Source: Alphaproteobacteria bacterium (GTDB lineage: Bacteria > Pseudomonadota > Alphaproteobacteria > Micavibrionales > Micavibrionaceae). From it: a stretch of DNA of 38,621 nt. The stretch is from positions 1 through 38,621 of the forward strand of contig JAGRKA010000017.1 of assembly GCA_020442475.1 (NCBI GenBank). Direction: 5' to 3'. The translations under genes and the position numbers were made by a program. The notes below the pieces were generated by a model. That model had not been told where the DNA came from. It saw nothing but the letters and a program-made list of their open reading frames with translations, and ran no database searches. Positions within the stretch are counted from its first letter, which is position 1. Every line of letters begins with the position of its first letter. Shown here piece after piece: positions 8,269 to 16,941 of this stretch.

Positions 8269-9239
8269 GATGTCACTATGCTGATTGTTTCCGGTGTTTT
8301 TAAATGCAAATCACGCTGAGGGAAAGGAATTTCGATACCGTTTTCTTTGAATTTGTGCCATATGCTGAACAGGACGTCACTGTGAGGTTCCCAGCGTCCT
8401 TCTGTAACGTCGGATACCCAAAAATGCAGGATAAAATCTACGGAGCTGTCCCCGAAATGCCGCAGATAGCATTTAGGGCCCGGATCGCTCATACAGCGGG
8501 GATGCTGTGTCGCAGCTTCAAGAATCAAATCTTTTGCCTTCTCGATATCGGAGCCGTAAGAAACACCGATTGGAATTTCGATCCGGCCCTTGCTGCTTGT
8601 CAGAGTCCAGTTTACGACACGGTTCGTAATTAAATCCTCGTTCGGGATAAGAATTTCGCGGCTGTCGAACGTTTCGATAAGCATATAGCGTGCGTTGGCT
8701 TTGCGGACGAAGCCTGAAGTTCCGTCCGACAGTTCGATCAGATCGTCTTGCTCAACGGATTTTTCAAGCAGCAGAATAATGCCGCTGATAAAGTTCGAAG
8801 CAATTTTTTGCAGGCCGAATCCCAGCCCGATCCCGAGAGCGCCGCTAAATACGGTTAGTGTTGTCAGATCTATTCCCAGAATATCGAGCGCGAAGAGGAA
8901 TGATACGAAATATATCCCGATCTGAACGATTTTGAGCATCAAGGCCCTGTTGGCCGCCCGGAGTCTTTTCAGCTTCCCGATTCGGCTTTCTGCGATATCA
9001 GAGGCGATTGCGGCACTCCAGAACACAAGGGCAATAATCAAAAGCGCCTTCATGGCCTCATAGGCGCTGATTCTGTAATCTCCCAGCTTAAAGGACAGCG
9101 CTTCCGTATCTGTATAGTGGCGGATCGTCTCGAAATAGCCCATGGTTCCGAGCGCCAGAGCGGCAAGCATCGTCAGGAAAACGAGCCATTTCGCAAGGGA
9201 GCCTTTGGGTTTGAGTATGTGCAGCCATATGCTTTTCAT
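8265..9239 (-). CDS. Small-conductance mechanosensitive channel, MscS family
   Basis: This is an MscS-type channel that opens on membrane tension to release solutes during osmotic downshock. The product is about 324 residues, with four hydrophobic segments. The last is the glycine/alanine-rich pore helix (SGALGIGLGFGLQKIASNFISG), followed by the beta domain (IELSDGTSGFVRKANARYMLIETFD, then ILIPNEDLITNRVVNW), all highly characteristic. A C-terminal alpha/beta domain follows. ATG at 9239 is chosen; an in-frame TTG at 9290 would add 17 residues. Neither has a clear ribosome binding site. It is the first gene of the operon with nhaA and zntB. Confidence 0.93.
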   Translation of the reverse strand: MKSIWLHILKPKGSLAKWLVFLTMLAALALGTMGYFETIRHYTDTEALSFKLGDYRISAYEAMKALLIIALVFWSAAIASDIAESRIGKLKRLRAANRALMLKIVQIGIYFVSFLFALDILGIDLTTLTVFSGALGIGLGFGLQKIASNFISGIILLLEKSVEQDDLIELSDGTSGFVRKANARYMLIETFDSREILIPNEDLITNRVVNWTLTSSKGRIEIPIGVSYGSDIEKAKDLILEAATQHPRCMSDPGPKCYLRHFGDSSVDFILHFWVSDVTEGRWEPHSDVLFSIWHKFKENGIEIPFPQRDLHLKTPETISIVTS

Positions 9240-9418
9240 GGGCGCGAGTATAGAGTGTTTTGAGCCCGTACCAAAGAGCGTTTTATTCAAAAACAGCGTT
9301 ATTTCGGCAAAGGATCATATTGCGCGGCAAGCTGCGTCCATGTACAAGATTAGAGGGGCATTTTCGTGATGAATCTGTTTTTTACCATTCTTACTATTCA
9401 AACGGACAGGCGTACATA

Positions 9419-10240
9419 ATGAAGATTCTGATTGTAGACAGGGATGAAGCTTCTATCCAGATTGCCAAATCAAAGCTTGAGGCTGCGGGGCATGAGGTGG
9501 TTGTTGAGCCTTCAAAAAATGCAGCGTCTGACCGTGTTCAAACAGGGGGGTTCGACCTCGTTCTAATGGATCCTAGTCCTTTGGAGAATGCGCGTCCTGT
9601 GATTTCAGGTATTCGCCGCGCGGTCGGAAATTACCTTTATATAGCTCTTATGTCCGAAACGCTTTCGAAAGCGCAAGCTCTAGAGGCCGGAGCGAACGGC
9701 GTTCTGTCGAAACCACTGGATCCGGCGGCTCTTGAGCAAACGCTCGCCAACGCTCGGCGCTTACTCAAGCTTGTCTCCAGAATTGGTGATGATTCAGAAG
9801 ACTTTCCAAGCGCAGGCGGCGTGATCGCTAAATCCGCGTTCAACCAGCTTTTTATCTCGGCTATGGACCGTGCAGGCCGATACGCGGAAAAGACATCCCT
9901 GCTTTTTATCTCCGTCAGCAACTATCAGGATATTCTGGAGATGGATGGCGGATATGCCGCTGAATATGCCGTGGCCAAGCTGTCTCAATATCTCGTACTG
10001 CTGCGCCGCCAGAGCGATATTATCGGTCAGACGGCCCGCAACGAATATGCGTTGTTGCTTCAAAGACCCGGTTACGAAGCCGAGCCGATGGAAGCGGCAA
10101 GCCGTTTTGCGGAGGCGCTGGAAAAACATGATGATATTACTTCCGGCGGGGCCAGCCCTGTCGAGGTTACGGTTTCCCTGATTGAAATCCCAAGCGGCGA
10201 AAGCCTGTTTTCTCATATAGCCGCTCCTGCTGACCGTTAG
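9419..10240 (+). CDS. Receiver domain fused to a degenerate GGDEF domain
   Basis: This 273-residue cytoplasmic protein has an N-terminal receiver domain (ILIVDRDE; phosphoacceptor D51 in LMDPSP; KPLD lysine near 103) and a C-terminal domain folded like GGDEF (about 150-265; SLLFISVSNYQDILE, then RQSDIIGQTARNEYALLL). The catalytic signature GGDEF/GGEEF is replaced by ARNEY at 206-210, so diguanylate cyclase activity is not expected. It may be a c-di-GMP or nucleotide-responsive scaffold, or a purely phosphorylation-controlled partner. The ATG at 9419 starts the receiver domain exactly; the open frame upstream to 9260 is unrelated in composition. Confidence 0.82.
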   Translation: MKILIVDRDEASIQIAKSKLEAAGHEVVVEPSKNAASDRVQTGGFDLVLMDPSPLENARPVISGIRRAVGNYLYIALMSETLSKAQALEAGANGVLSKPLDPAALEQTLANARRLLKLVSRIGDDSEDFPSAGGVIAKSAFNQLFISAMDRAGRYAEKTSLLFISVSNYQDILEMDGGYAAEYAVAKLSQYLVLLRRQSDIIGQTARNEYALLLQRPGYEAEPMEAASRFAEALEKHDDITSGGASPVEVTVSLIEIPSGESLFSHIAAPADR

Positions 10241-10353
10241 TGGTCCGCTAAAACGCGTCTTATATGCTTTATTTTGAAGCCCCGGACCAGAGTTTGCGCC
10301 CGGTTTCTTTTCTAAACTGCGTTGCCCTTAACCGCCAAGGAGGCTTTTTGCCG

Positions 10354-11505
10354 ATGAACCCGTTAGCCGGTCTTTTGAGCAATCCGGATTTTGTACGCAG
10401 TGCTGCACGCCTGATCGGTGCTGCGGCACCGCAGATCACATTTGGAAAAACCGCAATTTTTTCAAAATGGGAAGATGTACGTGATATTCTGAACCGGGAT
10501 CTGGATTTTCTGATCGCTCCGGTGAACGGTCCCAGAATCGAGGCTGTGAACGGTCCGTTTATTCTGGGGATGGATCGCAGCGAAACACATCTGGAGGAAC
10601 GCCGCGCCTTATATGCCGCCATGCGTACTACGGATTGGCCTGCGCTTGCGCAGCGGGCGGGAAAGGACGCAGACGATATTCTCAAAGCCGTTAAGGCCGG
10701 AGATACGCTTGATATCGTGAACGGCTATGCCCGCCCGGTTGCGGGGCGTTCGGCCACTGCGCTCATGGGGATTGCGGGGCCAAGCGAGGCGGATTTGATG
10801 CGTGTAGCCCGTGCTTTATTTCACGAATGTTTCCTAAATCTGAATGATGATCCGAAAGTTCATAAAAAAGCGCTTACCGCCTTTGGGGAGCTGAAGCCAT
10901 GGGTTGAGGAGGAGATTGCCGGGCGGCGTAAGAAAAAAGAGCATGGGGACGATATGATAGGTCGTCTGATTACGGAGGGCGCGCTGGATGATGATGCGAT
11001 CCGCCGGACCGTTTCAGGGATGCTGGTCGGCGCGATTGATACGACGGCGACCTGCGTGGCCTATATTCTGGACGTAATTTTGAGCCGTCCGGAGGTCAAA
11101 TGTGAGGTATTGAAGGACCTGAACGATCCGGTACGTATGCGCGGCTGGTGCTATGAGGCTCTGCGCTTCCGACCGCATAACCCGATCGTGATCCGGCAAG
11201 CGGCTGCGGATACGAGCGTCGGCGGCAAAGCGGTTAAGGCCGGAACCCGTGTAATCTGCTTTACGCTGTCCGCGATGCACGATCCCGGTGTTTTCGCATG
11301 GCCGGAGCGCTTCGATCCCGAACGGCCTGAAGAGCTTTATCTGCATTTCGGTGGCGGGTTGCATCCATGTGCCGGACGCGCCCTTAACGGCGTTCAGATT
11401 CCGGCCTTGGTCTCCCGCATTCTGGCTCGTGATCCGGTGATAACGGAGAAAATCCGTTTTGAAGGGCCGTTCCCGGACAGGCTGACGATCAAGCTTCGCG
11501 CGTGA
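10354..11505 (+). CDS. Cytochrome P450
   Basis: This is a haem-thiolate monooxygenase or peroxygenase of 383 residues with no membrane anchor. The I-helix motif is GAIDTT (D229, T230, T231), the ExxR motif E268-R271, and the haem loop HFGGGLHPCAG carries the ligand C339. The start is fixed by AGGAGG ten bases before the ATG at 10354. It is directly followed, 32 bases after its stop, by a DyP-type peroxidase gene with its own ribosome binding site. The pair looks like one transcriptional unit of two haem enzymes. No ferredoxin or reductase partner is encoded nearby. The substrate is unknown. Slightly short for a bacterial P450 (usually about 400) but with all core motifs. Confidence 0.93.
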   Translation: MNPLAGLLSNPDFVRSAARLIGAAAPQITFGKTAIFSKWEDVRDILNRDLDFLIAPVNGPRIEAVNGPFILGMDRSETHLEERRALYAAMRTTDWPALAQRAGKDADDILKAVKAGDTLDIVNGYARPVAGRSATALMGIAGPSEADLMRVARALFHECFLNLNDDPKVHKKALTAFGELKPWVEEEIAGRRKKKEHGDDMIGRLITEGALDDDAIRRTVSGMLVGAIDTTATCVAYILDVILSRPEVKCEVLKDLNDPVRMRGWCYEALRFRPHNPIVIRQAAADTSVGGKAVKAGTRVICFTLSAMHDPGVFAWPERFDPERPEELYLHFGGGLHPCAGRALNGVQIPALVSRILARDPVITEKIRFEGPFPDRLTIKLRA

Positions 11506-11537
11506 CATTCCCGACGATCATAGAAGAGGATAAAGCT

Positions 11538-14387
11538 ATGACCCATTCTTTTATCAATATTGCCGCCCCTTTGCCTCGCGACCAAGAGGAAGAGGCTGTT
11601 AAGGCGCTGGATAAACTTGGAAACCCGCTGAAAGGCGCGGCGAAAAAAGCGATCGATGCATTGGGATGTATCCACTTTTTCAGTATGACGATTGTGCCGG
11701 GCGATCCGGACTATCCGCCCTATCTGGTGCTGGAGCTTTCCGTAGACGGGGAGGAAAAAGCCTTCCTGAAAAAGCTGGCTGAAAGCGCAGGCGAGCATTT
11801 TGAGCCGGTCTTCAAGCTGGCCTCCGATTATGGCGAAAGCGCTGATCTGGCCTCTTACTGGCGCTCTCACCTTGTTCATACGGGTTTCGGGTATTTGGAC
11901 GTACCCGGCGTTGCGCATACGGGTACGCCCGGTATGAGTGTGGAGCGTATCCATAAAGAGGCCGAACTTAGCCGCGTTGTAACCGCGCTCTTTAAGGAGA
12001 CGCCGCGGGACGGCGCGGCGTTGGAGGTTCTGGAGCGGGTTCGTGAAGCCCTCTACAAAAAGAAAAAATATGAATGGGCTTTTACACCGGAGGATGCGCC
12101 GCTCCTGCACGGAGAAAAACCGGGGAGCCTCGTGGCTAATATCCTGAGCCGCTGGCCCGGCTTTGTCACGACGTTCCTCTGGCCGTTTCTCTTGATCGGT
12201 TTTCTTATTTCAGCCGTTATGATTTTACCGGATGCCGATATGGATTCTATGGGGGAGGTGCTGGGGACCCTGATCAAGCTGGCTGTGATGATGGCAATTA
12301 CGGGAGGGCTGTTATCCCTTATTTTCATCGGGTTCGTCTATACACGCCTGCGGGCGCTGGAGGAGAGCGATCTGCCGGACGATACACCGCCCAATCATGC
12401 AAAGCTCTCTGCCATCCGGATGCGTGAAGATATCGCTTTCCAGAACCATCTGGCGGGCGTATCGATCCTGAAAACAGGCTGGGTCCGCCAGATTACGATC
12501 CGCCTCATCTACTGGCTGATTGCTGCCGCTGCGACGGCTGTTTACCGGCCGGGATTTCTCGGCTCCATTGGGACAATTCATTTCGCACGCTGGTTTGTTT
12601 TGCCGGGTACGAACAGGCTGCTCTTTTTCAGCAATTACGGTGGGAGCTGGGAGAGTTATCTGGAAGACTTTATCACCAAGGCGAATTTTGGCCTGACCGG
12701 CGTATGGAGCAATACGCTCGGTTTTCCGAAGACCTCGAATTTGTTGTTCGATGGCGCGAGCGATGGAGACCGGTTCAAGCGTTGGGCACGCCGCCAGCAA
12801 AATCCGACATGGTGCTGGTATTGCGCCTATCCGGACCAGACAACGGCGCGTATCCGTACAAACGCCGCAATCCGGCAGGGGATTGCCGGGGCCGCAACAG
12901 AAACAGAGGCTCGCGACTGGCTGATGCTGTTTGGCTCGAATGTCCTGCCCCGGACAGAGCTTCAGCATGACAACGTACAGGGTATTCTCTTCGGCGGTTT
13001 TGGGCCGTTGCCGCATGCGGCCTGCCTCAGTGTTCGCCTGCCGGAGGATCCTGTAAAGGCGCGGGACTGGCTTGCTGAGATCGCGCCGCAACTGACGTAC
13101 GGTGACTACAAACCCGGCAGCCAAAGCGCGATGATCTGTTCTTTGGCTGCGACCGGCCTCAGAAAGCTGGGTTTGAGCGAAAGCGAATTGGCGACCTTCC
13201 CGCATGCCTTTGCGGAAGGGATGGCTGCGCGGGCTCGTATTCTGGGTGATCGGGGCGAAAACGCGCCTGAAAAATGGGTCTGGGGCGGAGAGCAAAACCC
13301 CGTTGACGCGGCGCTGCTGATTTATGCGCCGGATGATGCGGCACTCGATAAAATTGTAAAAGAGGAAACCAAGCGCCTGAAAAAGCACGGGGGCGCTCCG
13401 GCCAAGACACTTGAACTGGCGACGTTGCCGCCACGCGGAACGCCGGTGCGCGAACCGTTCGGTTTCGTAGACGGCGTATCGCAACCCGTTATGCGCGGAA
13501 CCGGACGCCATCGCCCCGGTACGCGGAGCCAGCATATCGTCGAGCCGGGTGAATTCATTCTTGGCTATCCGGACGGGCTGGGCACCTATCCCCAAAGCCC
13601 GCAAGTGCCTGCGCTCGCAGACCCGGCGAACGATCTGTATGCTGTCTCCGGGGAGTGGCCTGCGCAGCGGCCTGATTTTTCGCAGTCATTAGCCCCGGCG
13701 GCCCGTGATCTGGGCCGGGATGGAAGCTTTATGGTCATTCGTCAGCTTGAGCAGGATGTCGAGAGCTTCCATGCCTTTGTTGATGATGCGGTCGAGCAGC
13801 TCAATACGGGGGCCTGTCCGCTGAATGTTAATAAGCGCTGGGTTGGGGCAAAACTGGTCGGGCGCTGGGATGACGGTTCTTCCCTTGTGCGCAACCAATA
13901 TGAGCCCGCGACGAATAAAAAGGCAGACGCCAGACCGGATAATGATTTTCTTCTTGGTAAGGAAGACCCGCAAGGGTTGCGCTGCCCTTACGGGTCGCAC
14001 ATCCGGCGCTCTAACCCAAGAGATAGCTTTACGCCGGGTTCGGAGGAACAGCTTGATATCATTAATCGTCACCGGATTTTACGCGCAGGCCGGGTTTATG
14101 AAGAGGATGGTAAGAAGGGTCTGCTCTTTGTCTGTCTGAACGGCGATATCGAACGCCAGTTCGAATTCATCCAGCAGACATGGTCGATCGCGACGACTTT
14201 CCACGGGCTGGATGGCGAGACGGATCCGTTTATCAACGATACGGGGAAAGAGTCCCGCTACAGCATCCCGATGATGGACGGTACAAGGACGATCACGGGG
14301 CTGAGCAGTTTTGTAACGACGAAAGGCGGGGAATATTTCTTCGTTCCGGGTCGTCAGACTGTTCGCTTCCTGACCCGGACACGGTAA
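11538..14387 (+). CDS. Large membrane-anchored DyP-type haem peroxidase
   Basis: This is a 949-residue protein. The C-terminal half (from about 490) is a dye-decolorising (DyP-type) peroxidase domain: the GXXDG motif is GFVDG at 642-646 with the catalytic aspartate D645, and the proximal haem ligand is H821 in CPYGSHIRR. The N-terminal half is not part of classical DyPs. It has a soluble start, two clear membrane helices at about 209-232 and 246-271, a further hydrophobic stretch at 319-338, and a conserved-looking aromatic region (350-470). AGAGG precedes the ATG at 11538. It follows the P450 gene by 32 bases, so both are probably made together. A joint oxidation role is inferred; the substrate is unknown. 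A GTG at 11502 overlapping the P450 stop is the alternative start. Confidence 0.9.
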   Translation: MTHSFINIAAPLPRDQEEEAVKALDKLGNPLKGAAKKAIDALGCIHFFSMTIVPGDPDYPPYLVLELSVDGEEKAFLKKLAESAGEHFEPVFKLASDYGESADLASYWRSHLVHTGFGYLDVPGVAHTGTPGMSVERIHKEAELSRVVTALFKETPRDGAALEVLERVREALYKKKKYEWAFTPEDAPLLHGEKPGSLVANILSRWPGFVTTFLWPFLLIGFLISAVMILPDADMDSMGEVLGTLIKLAVMMAITGGLLSLIFIGFVYTRLRALEESDLPDDTPPNHAKLSAIRMREDIAFQNHLAGVSILKTGWVRQITIRLIYWLIAAAATAVYRPGFLGSIGTIHFARWFVLPGTNRLLFFSNYGGSWESYLEDFITKANFGLTGVWSNTLGFPKTSNLLFDGASDGDRFKRWARRQQNPTWCWYCAYPDQTTARIRTNAAIRQGIAGAATETEARDWLMLFGSNVLPRTELQHDNVQGILFGGFGPLPHAACLSVRLPEDPVKARDWLAEIAPQLTYGDYKPGSQSAMICSLAATGLRKLGLSESELATFPHAFAEGMAARARILGDRGENAPEKWVWGGEQNPVDAALLIYAPDDAALDKIVKEETKRLKKHGGAPAKTLELATLPPRGTPVREPFGFVDGVSQPVMRGTGRHRPGTRSQHIVEPGEFILGYPDGLGTYPQSPQVPALADPANDLYAVSGEWPAQRPDFSQSLAPAARDLGRDGSFMVIRQLEQDVESFHAFVDDAVEQLNTGACPLNVNKRWVGAKLVGRWDDGSSLVRNQYEPATNKKADARPDNDFLLGKEDPQGLRCPYGSHIRRSNPRDSFTPGSEEQLDIINRHRILRAGRVYEEDGKKGLLFVCLNGDIERQFEFIQQTWSIATTFHGLDGETDPFINDTGKESRYSIPMMDGTRTITGLSSFVTTKGGEYFFVPGRQTVRFLTRTR

Positions 14388-14400
14388 AATTTAAGCAGAA

Positions 14401-14436
14401 GGAAACATTTTCCAAAAATGTTTCCTCTTGCTTTTG
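14401..14436 (+). terminator. Intrinsic terminator behind the peroxidase gene
   Basis: Stem GGAAACATTTT (14401-14411) pairs with AAAATGTTTCC (14415-14425) and is followed by TCTTGCTTTT. It lies 14 bases after the stop of the peroxidase gene and would end the P450-peroxidase transcript. Confidence 0.8.
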
Positions 14437-14530
14437 AGGGCTTTATAACCGAAAGTATGCTCCGGTTACCGGAAAACTGGAGCGTATAAAAGTGGGCCGT
14501 GCCGCTGTCAGGCAAAGCAGAAAGCGCAAA

Positions 14531-14929
14531 ATGCAGGGGCGATTTTTCAGCCCTCTGATTTGCGCGTTTTTGATTCTGGCGCTGGGCACGATGGGGATTT
14601 CCCCCGCCTGTCTTTTTATCTCCGGGCAATCCAGCCTGATCGAAATTGAAATTTGCGCGGCGGACGGTTCGTTCAAAACGGTGGCGCTGCCTGCCGATCA
14701 GACGCCTTTTGAAGCGCCTGCGCCCGAGAAACCCGCCAAGCATCTCGATAAGAATTGTGCCTTTTGTTTCGCGCAAAGCCATCAAAAAACGCAGGCCGTT
14801 GCCTCTTTGGATATTCTGCCTGCTATGTCGGCGGGAGATTGTCTTTCGACAGGTCCCGGCTCTTTTGCACTGAAATCCTGCTCTGCCGCTGGTTTTAAAC
14901 CCCGCGCACCTCCCGCTTTTTTGTCCTGA
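14531..14929 (+). CDS. DUF2946-like small exported protein
   Basis: This 132-residue protein has an N-terminal hydrophobic segment (about 6-25) followed by SPACLFISGQ, a acidic/ICAADG segment, and a paired-cysteine motif CAFCFAQSH near the middle. These are features of the DUF2946 family, often found near copper- or iron-related genes. The cysteines and nearby histidines could bind metal; this is inference. The ATG at 14531 is preferred over the GTG at 14492 since it places the hydrophobic segment at the N terminus. The next gene encodes a histidine-rich protein, so the two may act together. Confidence 0.7.
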   Translation: MQGRFFSPLICAFLILALGTMGISPACLFISGQSSLIEIEICAADGSFKTVALPADQTPFEAPAPEKPAKHLDKNCAFCFAQSHQKTQAVASLDILPAMSAGDCLSTGPGSFALKSCSAAGFKPRAPPAFLS

Positions 14930-15023
14930 AAATTTTTTGATTTTTTTAACGACGACCCTCGGTTCTCAAGTGCCGGGGGCATCCTCGCGCTATCCATATA
15001 TGCGCAGAGGGCAAAACGGGTTT

Positions 15024-15347
15024 ATGATCATGGAAAAAACGGATAATGGCGGGCTAAGCGGCATATTCGGCAAAGTCAATCATTGGCGGCATATCGCAAT
15101 GGATATAAGCATGTTTGGTATGGCCATCGCAGCTTTTGCGGCGTCGGGCGGCGTGTCAGGCGTTCTTGACCCAGTTTTGGGCTGGGCAAAAATGCATGTT
15201 TCGGGAATACCGGATTTATTTGTACACGGGCCGGATTTTCTCGGCGAAATATTCGCACAAGCCAGTACAGGTGAAGGGCAGTGGTTTATGGATTCGGATA
15301 TCGAGCTGCATGCGATGCATCACGATCATCTTGGACATCATATGTAA
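15024..15347 (+). CDS. Small protein with histidine-rich C-terminus
   Basis: This 107-residue protein is of no family I recognise. One hydrophobic segment (about residues 25-50, rich in Ala/Met) could span the membrane. The extreme C-terminus, HAMHHDHLGHHM, has six histidines within twelve residues and looks like a metal-binding tail. AGAGGG lies 13 bases before the ATG at 15024; ATG at 15030 and at 15000 are alternatives. Position right behind the DUF2946-like gene supports a shared role in metal handling, as inference only. Confidence 0.6.
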   Translation: MIMEKTDNGGLSGIFGKVNHWRHIAMDISMFGMAIAAFAASGGVSGVLDPVLGWAKMHVSGIPDLFVHGPDFLGEIFAQASTGEGQWFMDSDIELHAMHHDHLGHHM

Positions 15348-15375
15348 GTGTATGAAAGAAGGGAGCCGGGTGGCT

Positions 15376-16050
15376 CTAGCGTTTTTTACGCGCCGCCGCC
15401 GTGTCCGCCGCGCAATCATCGTCATCGGGGATGGACAGCTCTTTCTTGATTTTGCTCATTTCGCGCATCACGCAATCAATCGTGGAGGTAATATCCTCCA
15501 TTTCCTGCCGTGAGGGCATACCATAAGCGCGGGCGCGGTCGTCGCCGCCGATGATCCGGGCCGGGATGCCGAGCGCTGTTGCACCTGCGGGCACGTCAAA
15601 CGTCACCACGGAATTGGCCCCGACTTTTGCTTTTTCACCGATCGTAATATCACCCAGAACCTGTGCGCCCGCCCCAACCATAGCGCCGTTCTCCAATGTC
15701 GGATGTCGTTTGCCGTCTACCTGCCCGGAGCGGCCAACCCCGCCGAGCGTGACGCCGTGATAGATCGTCACATCGTCCCCGATCACTGAAGTCTGGCCAA
15801 TGACGACGCCGGTTCCGTGGTCAATAAAGAAACGGCGGCCAATTGTCGCCTCCGGATGGATTTCTATCCCGGTCAGAATACGTGTGATATTGGCTGAAAA
15901 GCGGGCTAGCGCTTTCAGACCCAGTTTCCACAGTGCATTGTTCATACGGTGCAGGCAAACGGCATGGAATCCGTTATAGGCGAACAGGACTTCGAAAAAA
16001 GTCGGCTGGGCCGGGTCGCGCTTACGGATCGCATCAATGAGCTCGCACAT
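15376..16050 (-). CDS. cysE: Serine O-acetyltransferase
   Basis: CysE transfers acetyl from acetyl-CoA to L-serine, the first step of cysteine synthesis. The 224-residue product has the helical N-terminal part and a left-handed beta-helix of hexapeptide repeats (about 60-175). It includes the active-site segment [30 protein letters not shown] and the closing [11 protein letters not shown]. It is of the shorter CysE type without the long N-terminal extension of E. coli CysE (273 residues). The gene starts 6 bases after the stop of the DUF502 gene, indicating cotranscription. The C-terminus has an acidic run followed by a basic end. Confidence 0.95.
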   Translation of the reverse strand: MCELIDAIRKRDPAQPTFFEVLFAYNGFHAVCLHRMNNALWKLGLKALARFSANITRILTGIEIHPEATIGRRFFIDHGTGVVIGQTSVIGDDVTIYHGVTLGGVGRSGQVDGKRHPTLENGAMVGAGAQVLGDITIGEKAKVGANSVVTFDVPAGATALGIPARIIGGDDRARAYGMPSRQEMEDITSTIDCVMREMSKIKKELSIPDDDDCAADTAAARKKR

Positions 16051-16056
16051 GGGTCG

Positions 16057-16785
16057 TTAGGCCTTTTTTTTGGTTTTTGCTTGGGCTTTGAGGGCCTTTT
16101 CGTTCGCCGTGCGGTCCGGTGGTGTTATGATTCCTGCGGAGACAACCAGCTTGACGCCTTCTTCCACGCTCATCTTCAGATAGCGCAGCTCTTTTCTCGG
16201 GACGAACAGCAAATAGCCCGATGTCGGGTTGGGCGTAGTCGGCACGAAAACGTTAATCGTTTCCTCTTCAGTCGTATGTTGAACCTCGCCTTCACTCTTG
16301 CCTGTGACGAACCCGATCGACCAGACGCCTTTACGCGGATATTCAAGCATCACAACCTCCCGAAAGGCTTGGGATTGCGTGGCCATAATGGTTTCGAATA
16401 TCTGTTTGATTGCGCTGTAAAGCGTGCGGATAACCGGTACGCGGTCTACGATATATTCAGACAGGCGGATGAAGATCCGGCCCAGAAAATTCGTAGCGAA
16501 CCAGCCGATCACGACAAAAAAGACCAACGCGAAGATCAGCCCCACGCCCGGCACGGTCGTTCCGCCGTAAAGCGCCTGATACCACTCATGGGGCAGCATG
16601 TGCGAGACGCGCCTGTCCACAAAGGTCAGGAAGGACCATGTCAGATAGATCGTAATGCTGATCGGTGCCGTGACCAGTATTCCGGCCAGAAAATAGCCGC
16701 GCAGCCGCGCCATCAGGCCCATATTGGGCGCTTTTGTATGTTGATCGACGACGTTTTGGGTTGAATGTTTGTGATCCGCTTCCAT
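16057..16785 (-). CDS. DUF502 family membrane protein
   Basis: This is a 242-residue inner-membrane protein with two membrane segments (about 30-52 and 82-105). Between and after them lie typical DUF502 stretches: GYFLAGILVTAPISITIYLTW, then VPVIRTLYSAIKQIFETI and a C-terminal soluble beta-rich domain (NVFVPTTPNPTSGYLLFVP). The molecular role of the family is not established. The C-terminus ends in lysine/alanine-rich sequence. It is the upstream partner of cysE and is transcribed divergently from the orphan gene at 16942. Confidence 0.88.
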   Translation of the reverse strand: MEADHKHSTQNVVDQHTKAPNMGLMARLRGYFLAGILVTAPISITIYLTWSFLTFVDRRVSHMLPHEWYQALYGGTTVPGVGLIFALVFFVVIGWFATNFLGRIFIRLSEYIVDRVPVIRTLYSAIKQIFETIMATQSQAFREVVMLEYPRKGVWSIGFVTGKSEGEVQHTTEEETINVFVPTTPNPTSGYLLFVPRKELRYLKMSVEEGVKLVVSAGIITPPDRTANEKALKAQAKTKKKA

Positions 16786-16941
16786 CCGTGCATCATGGCG
16801 CAGCCTTTAGGAAAATGCAATCAGCAAACATTATGAAGAAATTGTATTATATTATAGACTATATGTGAAAAATTAGTCTTGATCTTTTTCCGGAATCTTG
16901 CCATAACCAAACCATCATAAAAATGGAGTTCTGGAAATATT

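Noticed and set aside
12312..13604. 430-codon open frame antisense to the peroxidase gene
   Set aside because: It is a codon-bias shadow of a well-supported DyP domain on the plus strand.
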